This document shows, piece after piece, positions 1 to 8,166 of a stretch of DNA of 64,000 nucleotides (position 1 is its first letter; the number at the start of each line of letters is the position of its first letter). The DNA is taken from assembly GCA_035314825.1 (NCBI GenBank), contig DATFYX010000066.1:1-64000 (forward strand), given 5' to 3'. Position numbers and translations under genes: made by a program. Under the pieces are notes generated by a model. It was not told where the DNA came from. It saw nothing but the letters and a program-made list of their open reading frames with translations, and searched no databases. The stretch is from Candidatus Eremiobacteraceae bacterium (GTDB taxonomy: Bacteria > Vulcanimicrobiota > Vulcanimicrobiia > Eremiobacterales > Eremiobacteraceae).

Positions 1-37
1 CTACGGACGATGAATGTTTGAGAGAGGCGACAGTCGT

Positions 38-1483
38 ATGCTCCCGAAGTTCCGGCCGATGGTTCCGCGCCTGATCGCGATGCGATTTGGTATCACCATG
101 GGTTCCTTGGTGTTACTCGCGATTCTTATTGTCTCGTGCGCGGGCGGCGGCGGCTCAAGCCCCGCTGCTGTTGGTCCTCAGCAGGTCGTGCCGACGCCAA
201 CACCGCATCCAACGCCGACTCCCTCCGGACCCGCCGACTGCACGACGTCAAAGGCCGTCCGGTACGCGCACGCGATGGCACGCCTTATGGAGGCGGCCCG
301 TATCCCGGCGCGTCGGCTTATGACCGCTCGCGTAGGCCGCGGACCGGCGTCGCGCGTTTGCCCGGATCAGGCCGTCGGTCGCATGAGTTGCCGGTCTTGG
401 GTCCGCACCGATCTTTCGCCGAGACTCCCCATGGGTTACGGGCCGAATGAGCTACAGTCGGCTTATAATCTTACCTCTGCGTCAAGCTCTAAAGGCGTGG
501 GTCAAGTCGTCGCGATCGTGGACGCCTTCGACGATGTCAATGCCGAAAGCGACCTCACGTTTTACAGATCAGCCGCCGGATTGCCCGCGTGCACGACAGC
601 TAACGGCTGCTTCATCAAGGTGAATCAAATTGGAATCGCTAGCAACTACCCGTCTGGAAATGGGGGATGGGCGCTAGAAGAATCTCTTGACCTCGACATG
701 GTGTCTGCCGTGTGTCCGAAATGTGACATCATCCTCGTCGAAGCGAATACGAACAACAACTCGGATCTCTACACAGCTGAGGACACGGCTGCGACGACGT
801 GTGGAGCAAATGTCATTTCCAACAGTTGGGGCGGCGGAGAGTATCCCTCAGAGACAAGTGATGAACTCCACTTCAATCGTCCGGGAATCATGATCACCTT
901 TGCAAGCGGCGACAATCAGGCGCAAGCGAGCTATCCGCCGGCTTCCCAGTACGTGACATCTGTTGGTGGAACGACCTTGAATCTTGGCCCATACAGCGAA
1001 ACAGTTTGGCCGGACTCTGGAAGTTGGTGCAGCCAATATATCGCGCAACCGTCATGGCAGGCGTTACTTGGTTCGTCATATACCAGCGTTTGTAGCGGGC
1101 GGATGTATAACGATGTCGCCGCGGTCGCAGATCCCGGCACCCCTGTAGCTGTGTATGACACCGCACCCGGCGGTTGCGGGGGCTGGTGTGGCGTGGGTGG
1201 CACTAGTGCGGCGACTCCGATCATTGCAGGCGTGTACGCTCTAGCTGAAAACGAAGGCTCGATCACATCCGGGTCATATTCATACAGCCACGCCGGCTCG
1301 CTGAACGCAATCACGATGGGGAATAACGGTCCCGAAACCCCCACGCCACCGACCCCGACTCCACCGGGAACCCCGCCACCGAACGGTTGCCCGCCGTATA
1401 CCGGAACATTCATATGCAATGCCGGACCCGGCTACAATGGGCCCGCAGGCAATGGCTCGCCGAACGGGATCGGCGGGTTCTAG
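38..1483 (+). CDS. Sedolisin-type (S53) exported serine-carboxyl peptidase, probable lipoprotein
   Basis: This is an acid-type serine endopeptidase of family S53 acting outside the cytoplasm. Numbering from an upstream ATG at 14, the Glu-Asp pair is E222 and D226 (WALEESLD), the oxyanion Asp is D300 (FASGD), and the nucleophile is S398 in GGTSAATP, with Gly where Ser is common before the motif. A hydrophobic N-terminus ends in a lipobox-like IVSC, followed by a Pro/Thr-rich linker. The C-terminal 45 residues are again Pro/Gly rich. There is room for only about 70 residues between linker and catalytic domain, so the usual large activation prodomain is missing or very short. I chose ATG 38 because AGAGAGG lies 10 bases upstream. 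The family assignment is secure; the substrate is unknown. Confidence 0.88.
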   Translation: MLPKFRPMVPRLIAMRFGITMGSLVLLAILIVSCAGGGGSSPAAVGPQQVVPTPTPHPTPTPSGPADCTTSKAVRYAHAMARLMEAARIPARRLMTARVGRGPASRVCPDQAVGRMSCRSWVRTDLSPRLPMGYGPNELQSAYNLTSASSSKGVGQVVAIVDAFDDVNAESDLTFYRSAAGLPACTTANGCFIKVNQIGIASNYPSGNGGWALEESLDLDMVSAVCPKCDIILVEANTNNNSDLYTAEDTAATTCGANVISNSWGGGEYPSETSDELHFNRPGIMITFASGDNQAQASYPPASQYVTSVGGTTLNLGPYSETVWPDSGSWCSQYIAQPSWQALLGSSYTSVCSGRMYNDVAAVADPGTPVAVYDTAPGGCGGWCGVGGTSAATPIIAGVYALAENEGSITSGSYSYSHAGSLNAITMGNNGPETPTPPTPTPPGTPPPNGCPPYTGTFICNAGPGYNGPAGNGSPNGIGGF

Positions 1484-1815
1484 CTCCCCGAACAGGACAT
1501 CTTGGTGTTGATGGTGCTCGCGCTCTCGGGCCAGCGAGCATAGAGCGTCGTCGAACCCTTGGGCTTGATCGGCCCGATTACCAATCTTGGGCCCTCGCTG
1601 CTCGTGCCGTTGTCATTGACGTAGGTCAATTGTAGGCTCGCTTTGGGCGACGGCGCATTGTCACTCGTGTTCTTCACGACGATCTCGACCGTGCCGGCGC
1701 CGGTCGGCTTCATGCTTGCAACTTGGGGGTTAGTGCAGACCGCATCGTCTGCGAAGGCCACGTTCGAGAGTCCCAGCAAAAGCGCGGCGAGCAACAAGCC
1801 CATAAGTACTTTCAT
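1480..1815 (-). CDS. Small exported protein of unknown function
   Basis: A 111-residue protein with a clear Sec signal peptide (Lys, then a Leu/Ala-rich core ending FADDAV). The mature part is about 88 residues with two cysteines, one near each end (VCTNP and MSCSGS), that could form a disulfide. The alternating polar/hydrophobic pattern (VEIVVKNTS, ASLQLTYV, STTLYARW) looks like an all-beta immunoglobulin-like domain, which is inference. Its 3' end overlaps the protease gene by four bases in convergent orientation. No family is recognised. Confidence 0.7.
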   Translation of the reverse strand: MKVLMGLLLAALLLGLSNVAFADDAVCTNPQVASMKPTGAGTVEIVVKNTSDNAPSPKASLQLTYVNDNGTSSEGPRLVIGPIKPKGSTTLYARWPESASTINTKMSCSGS

Positions 1816-1888
1816 GGTCCATCCTTTGAGCCGTTTCGACGAAGTCCTGGTGATCGGTCACCGCTTGGCGGGTGACTAAGGCGGCAAG

Positions 1889-1918
1889 CTTGGAACGCCG
1901 ATATCCAAGCCATATCAC
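1889..1918 (+). promoter_or_regulatory. Candidate promoter with embedded inverted repeat
   Basis: TTGGAA (1890-1895) and TATCAC (1913-1918) are 17 bases apart, a weak match to a sigma70-type promoter reading toward the lipoprotein gene. A perfect inverted repeat CTTGGA-N9-TCCAAG (1889-1909) covers the -35 and spacer, as an operator might. A second hairpin, GGTGA-TCGG-TCACC, lies at 1849-1862 in the same 120-base divergent spacer. The promoter call is inference; the repeats are directly visible. Confidence 0.35.
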
Positions 1919-1938
1919 TTGTAACGTTGGAGAAGGAT

Positions 1939-2913
1939 ATGATCGTTTCGCGCTCCCGCATTGCCTTCGTGCTCGTCATCGCTGCCGCAACGCTCGTTCA
2001 GGCCTGCAGCTCCTCGTCGACGTCTCCCTCTGCGACGGCCCCACCGGGAGCGACGACGATCTACGTCGCCAACCGCAACGGCGCTGACGTTCTTGAGTTT
2101 CCCATCACCGGAAACGGCAACATTCCGCCGACCGCCACGATCTCAGGCGCGAATACGCTGCTCACCGATCCCGATTCGCTGGCCGTGGACAGCAATGGGC
2201 TCGTCTACGTCCAAAATGACAGCGGCACGGATATCATGATCTTCAATGCGACAGGCAACGTCGCGCCGAGCGCTCAGATCGCAGGATCAAATACGGGGTT
2301 GGCCGCCTCGGTGGGATTGGCGGTTGACAGCGCGCTCAACATCTACGCGACGTCATACACGGCCAACACGCTCACGGAGTTCCCGCCCGGATCAAACGGC
2401 AACGTCGCGTTCTCCCACCAAGCCGTCGGGGCTGCGACCGGGCTCACGGGTGCGACGACGGTCGCCATATTCCAAGGCACTGCATACGTGACGAACCCGT
2501 CCACCGATACAGTGGTGGGGCTCACCGTTCCCGCGAGCGGCAATCAGGCGTACGTGTCCCTGCTCAGCGGGGCTGCCACGGGTTTGAACCAGCCATTCGG
2601 GATCGCGTTCGACACGTCTGGCAATATGTACGTCGCGAACGAGTCGGGCAACAGCATCACGGTCTTTGCACCGCCGTACAACGGCAATGCCGCGCCGATC
2701 CGAACGATTTCGGGTGCGGCCACTGGGCTCAATGCGCCGGACGCGGTGGTCCTGGACATTTCAAACAAACTCTACGTCGGCAACTACCCAGGGGCGGGCA
2801 ACAGCTCGATCACGGTGTACGCGCCCGGCGCGACGGGCAACGCCGCACCGATCGCGACGATCAGCGGTTCGAACACGACGCTCGCCGGCCCATCGGGTAT
2901 CGCACTGCACTAG
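1939..2913 (+). CDS. Repeat-containing lipoprotein, predicted beta-propeller
   Basis: A 324-residue lipoprotein: signal peptide, lipobox LVQAC, a Ser/Thr-rich tether, then about six repeats of roughly 50 residues. Each repeat carries variants of NGNAAPI-TISG, a Leu-Pro step, a short D-x-x-G segment, YVAN and ITVFAP. Spacing and turn residues resemble NHL/SMP-30-type propeller blades, so the body is probably a surface beta-propeller; ligand and role are unknown. ATG 1939 is preferred because GGAG (1929-1932) is six bases away; an in-frame TTG at 1927 overlaps that site. A gene of the same type lies at 12923-13858. Confidence 0.75.
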   Translation: MIVSRSRIAFVLVIAAATLVQACSSSSTSPSATAPPGATTIYVANRNGADVLEFPITGNGNIPPTATISGANTLLTDPDSLAVDSNGLVYVQNDSGTDIMIFNATGNVAPSAQIAGSNTGLAASVGLAVDSALNIYATSYTANTLTEFPPGSNGNVAFSHQAVGAATGLTGATTVAIFQGTAYVTNPSTDTVVGLTVPASGNQAYVSLLSGAATGLNQPFGIAFDTSGNMYVANESGNSITVFAPPYNGNAAPIRTISGAATGLNAPDAVVLDISNKLYVGNYPGAGNSSITVYAPGATGNAAPIATISGSNTTLAGPSGIALH

Positions 2914-2925
2914 GGTCCGCGGCCA

Positions 2926-4437
2926 CTAAGCTTGTTTGGCATGGCCACGCAGGTCGCGTATTCTTAGCTCTTTCATCTGCGTGTCTAAGCCGAGACGCTC
3001 TTCGAGCTGCTCGAGCGGCAGCACTTCAATCCGGTTGGGCGACACCTCCGTATCGTTGAGGACCTTGCGGGCGACCTTCTCCTTGATCGCCGTGTGATCG
3101 ACGTGCGCCGCGACCGCGATGTACAGATCGAGCTCGTCAAGATCGTTCGGATCGTCGTTGTGTTTCTTGACGATGAGCTGCCACTCCAGCACTTCCGGTA
3201 TGCCGGCCATCGCGGGCAAAAAGTTGTTGAGATCGACCAGCGTGCCGCGGATCTTGGTGAGGTTCAGCTCGCCCATGTCGCTGCGCCGCGACAGCGTGGT
3301 TGACACCCGCGGCACCACGCGCCCGCAGCCAGGGCACGGGTCGTACACGACGCCGGTCTCGGCGATATCGCCGGTGCGATAGCGCAGCACGCACGAGCCT
3401 CGACCCTCAAGGTTCGTGTACACGATCTCGCCGCGCTCTCCCGGCTTGACCGGTTCTCCCGTGTCCGGATTGACGATCTCGAAGACGTCCAGCTCAGGAT
3501 AGGTGTGGAAGCCGTACGACCTGTCGTAGTCGGGCGGCGGGCACTCGGCCCAGCATTGACGCGCCTCAGTAAAACCGTAGATGCTGTGCACCCGCACGCC
3601 CGGGCGGCCCATCTGCGCGCACATCTCGCCCAGCCGGGCGCGCAGCGGAGCGGGCACGCGCTCGCCGCCCAGCGCAATGCACTCCAAGTTCTGCAGCTTC
3701 AGGCCGTCGCTTGATGCTTGACGCAACATGTGATAGACGTATCCGGGGACGCCGATAAGCACGTTCGGCTGCATGCGCATCAGCGCGGTGATGTTGCCCG
3801 CGGTGCCGAGCACCTTGCCGCCGCCGGTGTGCAGCATCAGGCTGCCGCCAGCCGTACCCACGGCGTAGGTCTGCCAGAACGCGAGGTGCGGCGCAAACGG
3901 GAAGACGTTGAGCGATCGTCCGTCTTCAGCGATGCCCACGACGTCTTGAATGCGCCGGCCGACCCGGTAGAAGCGATCCATATCGCCGCCGGCATAGACG
4001 AACTGCGTCGGCAGCGCCGTGCGACCAGTCGTGAAGATGATCTGCACCGGCGCATATTCCGAGCGCACCTTGTGGGTCATGGCGGCCTCGCCGCGCATCA
4101 GCCGGGTCAGCGCGAGATCGAGCACTTTCATCTTCGGCGCGTAGCGGCGGATCTTCTCGGCGTCGGGCTGCAGGATCAGATCGAGGTGGCGCGTCGGATT
4201 TTCGGCGGTCGGCGCTATGTCCATTTTGGTGGTGAACGGGATGCGCCGCAGGTCTTCGAGCGAGCGGATGCTGCGCGGGTCGATCTTATTGGCGTCGAAC
4301 AGCCGACGGTAAAACGGGCTGTAGGGATAGAGCTGCTCGTTGATGTGCCGGTGCAGGCGCGCGTTGCGTTCCGCCTGCCAGTCTGTCCATGGCCGCGTCG
4401 GCTTCCAGAGCGGCGCGTCGCGGATCTCGTCGAGCAT
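2926..4437 (-). CDS. Phenylacetate-CoA ligase-like adenylate-forming enzyme
   Basis: A 503-residue member of the PaaK-like branch of the ANL superfamily, which activates carboxylic acids to acyl-CoA through an acyl-adenylate. Visible motifs are the phosphate-binding loop variant FTTGRTALPT, the adenylate motif YGFTEAR, and the hinge region GRGSCVLRYRTGDIA followed by a Cys pair (CPGCGR). It is longer than classic PaaK (about 430). It diverges from the PadR/beta-oxidation operon, so it may supply the acyl-CoA that operon degrades. The true substrate (phenylacetate or another acid) cannot be read from sequence. Confidence 0.8.
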   Translation of the reverse strand: MLDEIRDAPLWKPTRPWTDWQAERNARLHRHINEQLYPYSPFYRRLFDANKIDPRSIRSLEDLRRIPFTTKMDIAPTAENPTRHLDLILQPDAEKIRRYAPKMKVLDLALTRLMRGEAAMTHKVRSEYAPVQIIFTTGRTALPTQFVYAGGDMDRFYRVGRRIQDVVGIAEDGRSLNVFPFAPHLAFWQTYAVGTAGGSLMLHTGGGKVLGTAGNITALMRMQPNVLIGVPGYVYHMLRQASSDGLKLQNLECIALGGERVPAPLRARLGEMCAQMGRPGVRVHSIYGFTEARQCWAECPPPDYDRSYGFHTYPELDVFEIVNPDTGEPVKPGERGEIVYTNLEGRGSCVLRYRTGDIAETGVVYDPCPGCGRVVPRVSTTLSRRSDMGELNLTKIRGTLVDLNNFLPAMAGIPEVLEWQLIVKKHNDDPNDLDELDLYIAVAAHVDHTAIKEKVARKVLNDTEVSPNRIEVLPLEQLEERLGLDTQMKELRIRDLRGHAKQA

Positions 4438-4456
4438 ATCGAATCGCTGTTCGCCC

Positions 4457-4485
4457 TTGACCCGGGCGACCCTGGGAGCTATACT
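4457..4485 (+). promoter_or_regulatory. Promoter of the padR/beta-oxidation operon
   Basis: TTGACC (4457-4462) and TATACT (4480-4485) are spaced by exactly 17 bases, a near-consensus housekeeping promoter. Transcription would begin near 4491-4492, leaving only about 11 bases before the padR ATG at 4503 and no Shine-Dalgarno sequence. The message is therefore nearly leaderless. The site lies in the 65-base divergent spacer with the CoA ligase gene, where PadR could control both directions. Confidence 0.7.
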
Positions 4486-4502
4486 CGCATCGTGCTATTT
4501 GT

Positions 4503-4961
4503 ATGATTATTAAAAGTAATAGTGTCCCGGCCCAAGACGCCGTCTTCGGCTCGGCGATTTTCCGCGGCCCGGTCAAGACCAAGACCATCGTGCCGCTGCT
4601 GATCCTGCATCTGCTCTCCAAGGGGCCCGACCACGGCTACGGCCTCATCGAGCGCATCGACCGCATGACGGCCTCGGTCATGCCGGTGAATCCCAACACG
4701 ATGTACCCCTTGTTGCGCCGCCTTGAAGAGCGCGGCTTCGTCATCGGGACATGGGAGCACCCTGACCGCCGCAGCCGGCGCATCTACCGCATCACCCGCG
4801 CGGGCCTGGAGCGCTACGAACAGATAAAAATCCGCACCCGTCCCCATTTGGACGCCCTTATTGAAGCCATGCTGCGGCTGCGCAGCGAAGTGCTTAACTC
4901 TCCCCCGCCAAAGACGGCGCGCCGGCGCAAGGTCCGTGCCGCCTCGGAGTCAGCATCGTGA
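4503..4961 (+). CDS. PadR-family transcriptional regulator
   Basis: A 152-residue winged-helix regulator. The PadR N-terminal domain spans about residues 28-105: LLILHLLSKGPDHGYGLIERI, then NTMYPLLRRLEERGFV and the wing with GTWEHPDRRSRRIYRITRAG. The C-terminus is basic. PadR proteins typically repress neighbouring genes and release DNA on binding small acids or acyl compounds. First gene of an operon, it shares four bases (GTGA) with the thiolase start, so translation is coupled. Likely function: effector-controlled repressor of the beta-oxidation operon and the divergent CoA ligase (inference). Confidence 0.88.
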   Translation: MIIKSNSVPAQDAVFGSAIFRGPVKTKTIVPLLILHLLSKGPDHGYGLIERIDRMTASVMPVNPNTMYPLLRRLEERGFVIGTWEHPDRRSRRIYRITRAGLERYEQIKIRTRPHLDALIEAMLRLRSEVLNSPPPKTARRRKVRAASESAS

Positions 4962-6166
4962 AGAACGGAACCCTCAAAGACCGCGACGTCGTCGTCCTCA
5001 GCGCCGCGCGCACCCCAGTCGGCAATTTCGGCGGCGCGTACCGCGAATACGACGCGTTGCAGCTGGGCACGACTGCGGCCAAAGCCGCGATCGAGCGCGC
5101 CGGCATCGCTCCCGAGCAGATCGACGAAGTCATCATCGGCAGCGGCGGCCAGCCGATCGAGTTCGCCAACATCGCGCGCCAGATCTCGCTCGAAGCCGGC
5201 ATCCCGATCGGCACGCCCGCATACAGCGTGCAGCGCAACTGCGCGAGCGGCGTGCAGTCGATCGCCAACGCGATGCAGGCAATTGCGTCAGGCGACGGCG
5301 ACGTGTATCTCGTCGGCGGCACCGAGAACCAGTCGATGGCACCATATGTCATCCCGTCGGCGCGTTGGGGCGCGCGCCTACGTCCGGCAGAGATGCTCGA
5401 TCCGATCTGGACCGGGCTGACCGACCATCACACCGGCATGCTCATGGGCGCCACCGCCGAGTTGCTCGCCGACGAGTTCGGCATCACGCGCGAACAACAG
5501 GACCAACTCGCGGTCGAAAGCCACAACAAGGCGTTTCGCGCCCAGCGCACGGGCAAGTTCAACGACGAGCTCGTGCACGTCCAAGTCCCAAAGAAGCACG
5601 GCGAACCCGAGACGGTGGCCAAAGACGAGGGCCCGCAAGCCGGACTCTCGGTGCAAAAGCTTGCGCTCTATCCCGCCGTTTTCAAGAAAGGCGGCACGGT
5701 CACGCCGGGCAATTCGTGCCCCATCAACGATGCGGGCGCGGCGCTGATCGTGTCGAGCTACGCCAAAGCGCGCGAGCTCGGCAAGACGCCGCTTGCCGTC
5801 ATCCGCTCGTATGCATTCTCGGGCTGCGATCCGCGCACCATGGGCCTGGGCCCGACCGTCGCCACGCCCAAGGCGCTGGCGCGTGCGGGCATCACGCTCG
5901 ACGACATCCAACTCGTCGAGTTCAACGAAGCGTTTGCCGCCCAATACCTCGCCTGCGAGAAGATCATGGAGCTTGACCGCAGCATCGTCAACGTCAATGG
6001 CGGGGCGATCGCTCTTGGCCATCCGATCGGAGCCACGGGCTCGCGCCTGACCACGACGCTGGTCTTCGAGATGCGCCGCTCCGGCAAGCGCTACGGCCTG
6101 GTGACCATGTGCGTCGGCGGCGGTCAAGGCGGTTCACTGGTCATCGAGAACACGGAGGCCGCGTAG
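4958..6166 (+). CDS. Acetyl-CoA C-acyltransferase (thiolase)
   Basis: A 402-residue thiolase catalysing thiolytic cleavage of 3-ketoacyl-CoA (or the reverse condensation). The nucleophilic Cys is C95 in NCASGVQS. The His of GGAIALGHPIGATG and the second Cys in CVGGGQGG complete the usual catalytic set. Length is typical. It starts at GTG inside the padR stop (GTGA) with GGAG eight bases upstream. Last step of the beta-oxidation cycle encoded by the following genes; chain-length preference is not predictable here. Confidence 0.9.
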   Translation: MKNGTLKDRDVVVLSAARTPVGNFGGAYREYDALQLGTTAAKAAIERAGIAPEQIDEVIIGSGGQPIEFANIARQISLEAGIPIGTPAYSVQRNCASGVQSIANAMQAIASGDGDVYLVGGTENQSMAPYVIPSARWGARLRPAEMLDPIWTGLTDHHTGMLMGATAELLADEFGITREQQDQLAVESHNKAFRAQRTGKFNDELVHVQVPKKHGEPETVAKDEGPQAGLSVQKLALYPAVFKKGGTVTPGNSCPINDAGAALIVSSYAKARELGKTPLAVIRSYAFSGCDPRTMGLGPTVATPKALARAGITLDDIQLVEFNEAFAAQYLACEKIMELDRSIVNVNGGAIALGHPIGATGSRLTTTLVFEMRRSGKRYGLVTMCVGGGQGGSLVIENTEAA

Positions 6167-6170
6167 TCAG

Positions 6171-7031
6171 ATGTACATCTTCAAGTGCGCCGTCGTCGGC
6201 GCCGGCGCCATGGGCGGCGAAATCGCGCAAGTCGTCTCGTGGGCCGGCTTGCCGGTGCTGCTCAAAGACGTCGACCAAAAAGCGCTCGACCACGGCATCG
6301 CGACCGCGCGCGCGGTCTACGAGCGGCGCGTCAAAGCGGGCAAGCTCACCCAGGCCGAGATGGACGAGAAGATGGCGCTCATCACGCCGACGCTCAGCTA
6401 CGATGAGTTCGGCGACGTCGACTTCGTCATCGAAGCGGTACCCGAGAAACTCTCCATCAAGCAAGCGGTCTTCGGCGAGCTCGATAAGGTCTGTCAAAGC
6501 ACCGCGATCCTGGCCAGCAACACCTCAGCGCTCTCGATCACCGCGCTGGGCGCCGCCACCAAACGTCCGGGGCAAGTCGTCGGCTTCCACTTCTTCAATC
6601 CGGCGTCGGTGATGAAACTGATCGAAGTCGTCGCGGGCCAGCAGACGAGCAAGGACACGATGGACACCGCGGTGTCGTTCGCCGAAGAGCTGCGCAAGAT
6701 CCCGGTCAAGGTCAAAGAGTGCGCGGGCTTCGTGGTCAACCGCGTGCTGATGGCGTCGATGGTCGAGATCATCAAGGCGCGCGAGGAGCTGGGCGTGGAT
6801 CACGAGGCGGTCGACAAGATCGTCGTCGAGCGCGGCGGCGTGCCGATGGGCCCGTTCCTGTTGTCCGATATGTTGGGACTCGACATCGCGGCCGACGTCG
6901 CGTCGACGCTCGAAAAGGCGTACGGGCCGCGCTTTGCGGCTCCCAAGGAGTTGGCCGACCTCGTCGCCGCGGGCGATCTCGGCGTCAAGACCGGCAAGGG
7001 CTTCTACACGCACACCAAGGCGGAGGTCTAG
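6171..7031 (+). CDS. 3-hydroxyacyl-CoA (3-hydroxybutyryl-CoA) dehydrogenase
   Basis: A 286-residue NAD(P)-dependent dehydrogenase of the PaaH/Hbd type. The Rossmann motif GAGAMGGEIAQ is near the N-terminus, the catalytic His lies in GFHFFNPASV, and the C-terminal dimerisation domain contains KECAGFVVNRVLM and a final GKTGKGFY. It oxidises L-3-hydroxyacyl-CoA to the 3-keto form used by the upstream thiolase. It starts four bases after the thiolase stop. The following short gene repeats its C-terminal domain. Confidence 0.9.
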   Translation: MYIFKCAVVGAGAMGGEIAQVVSWAGLPVLLKDVDQKALDHGIATARAVYERRVKAGKLTQAEMDEKMALITPTLSYDEFGDVDFVIEAVPEKLSIKQAVFGELDKVCQSTAILASNTSALSITALGAATKRPGQVVGFHFFNPASVMKLIEVVAGQQTSKDTMDTAVSFAEELRKIPVKVKECAGFVVNRVLMASMVEIIKAREELGVDHEAVDKIVVERGGVPMGPFLLSDMLGLDIAADVASTLEKAYGPRFAAPKELADLVAAGDLGVKTGKGFYTHTKAEV

Positions 7032-7037
7032 GGGACC

Positions 7038-7355
7038 ATGGCGATCACACAAGACAAAGAGACGGCGCTGGTCGAGCGTTTCAGTTACGCGGCAATCGCG
7101 GAAGCGGGCCGGCTGCTCGACGAGCAGATCGCTAGCGCTAAGGACATCGATCTGGCGATGCGCGCCGGCGCAGGCTTTGCGACCGGTCCTCTCGAGCAGG
7201 CCGACACCATCGGGCTCGATACGGTGCTCGAGACGCTGCGCCGCCTACACGCGCAGTACGGCGACAACTACAAGCCGAGCGCGACGCTCGAGGGACTCGT
7301 CGCCAAAGGCGCGCTCGGCAAGAAGACCGGCCGCGGCTTTTTGGAGTATTCGTGA
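7038..7355 (+). CDS. Stand-alone 3-hydroxyacyl-CoA dehydrogenase C-terminal domain protein
   Basis: A 105-residue protein that matches only the C-terminal helical domain of 3-hydroxyacyl-CoA dehydrogenases: ALVERFSYAAIAEAGRLL, IDLAMRAGAGFATGPLE, and the closing GALGKKTGRGFLEYS, parallel to the end of the preceding gene. It has no Rossmann fold or catalytic His. In many long-chain dehydrogenases two such C-domains occur in tandem, so it may be the second domain split off as a separate subunit (inference). It sits between the dehydrogenase and hydratase genes; its TGA overlaps the hydratase ATG (TGATG). Confidence 0.8.
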   Translation: MAITQDKETALVERFSYAAIAEAGRLLDEQIASAKDIDLAMRAGAGFATGPLEQADTIGLDTVLETLRRLHAQYGDNYKPSATLEGLVAKGALGKKTGRGFLEYS

Positions 7356-8152
7356 TGGCTGATACCGCGACGGCGACCTATTCGAACATCCTGGTCGACA
7401 TCCAAGGCGGCGTCGCGCTCATCACCATCAACCGGCCGCCGGCCAACGCGCTCTCCAAGGCGACGCTCGAGGAGCTCAAAGCCGCGTTCGATGCGCTCGA
7501 GGGCGACGCCAATGTCCGCGCGATCGTGATCACGGGCGCGGGCCAGTACGTCTTCATCGGCGGCGCGGACATCACCGAGTTCGTGGGGCTCGACGAAGCC
7601 GGTGCGCGTGCATCGGTGCAGCGCGGCCACGACCTGTTCAACAAGATCGAGCATTATCCGAAGCCGGTCATCGCCGCGATCAACGGCGTGTGCGTCGGCG
7701 GCGGCAACGAGCTGGCGATGGCGTGCGACATCCGCATCGCCGCCGAGAGCGCGAAGTTCGGCCAGCCAGAAGTCAACTTGGGCATCATCCCGGGTTGGGG
7801 CGGCAGCCAGCGTCTGCCGCGCTTGGTCGGCAAGGGCCGCGCGCTCGAGATGATGCTGACCGGCGACCTCGTGAAGGCCGATGACGCCGCGCGCTACGGC
7901 CTGGTCAACAAGGTCGTGCCCGACAACGAAGTCCTCACCCACGCGCGCAACCTCGCGCGCAAACTCGCCATGGGCGCACCGCTGGCGATGAAATACATCA
8001 AGGCCTCGACCAACATCGGACTCGAGCAGGGCACCGCGGCGGGCCTCAAGGCCGAATCCGAGGCCGTGGGCACCATCTTCGCAAGCAATGACGCCAAGGA
8101 AGGCGTCGCGGCGTTCCTCGGCAAGCGCCGGCCCAAATTCACCGGCACATAA
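7355..8152 (+). CDS. Enoyl-CoA hydratase/isomerase family protein
   Basis: A 265-residue crotonase-fold enzyme hydrating 2-enoyl-CoA to 3-hydroxyacyl-CoA. The acyl-CoA oxyanion-hole segments are GAGQYVFIGGADITEF and INGVCVGGGNELAMACD; the second catalytic region is FGQPEVNLGIIPGWGG, whose Glu is a usual acid/base. ATG 7355 overlaps the previous stop by one base, with GGAG eight bases upstream (7343-7346); an in-frame GTG three bases earlier is less likely. Beta-oxidation operon member. Confidence 0.9.
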   Translation: MADTATATYSNILVDIQGGVALITINRPPANALSKATLEELKAAFDALEGDANVRAIVITGAGQYVFIGGADITEFVGLDEAGARASVQRGHDLFNKIEHYPKPVIAAINGVCVGGGNELAMACDIRIAAESAKFGQPEVNLGIIPGWGGSQRLPRLVGKGRALEMMLTGDLVKADDAARYGLVNKVVPDNEVLTHARNLARKLAMGAPLAMKYIKASTNIGLEQGTAAGLKAESEAVGTIFASNDAKEGVAAFLGKRRPKFTGT

Positions 8153-8166
8153 GGAAAGGCATCATC

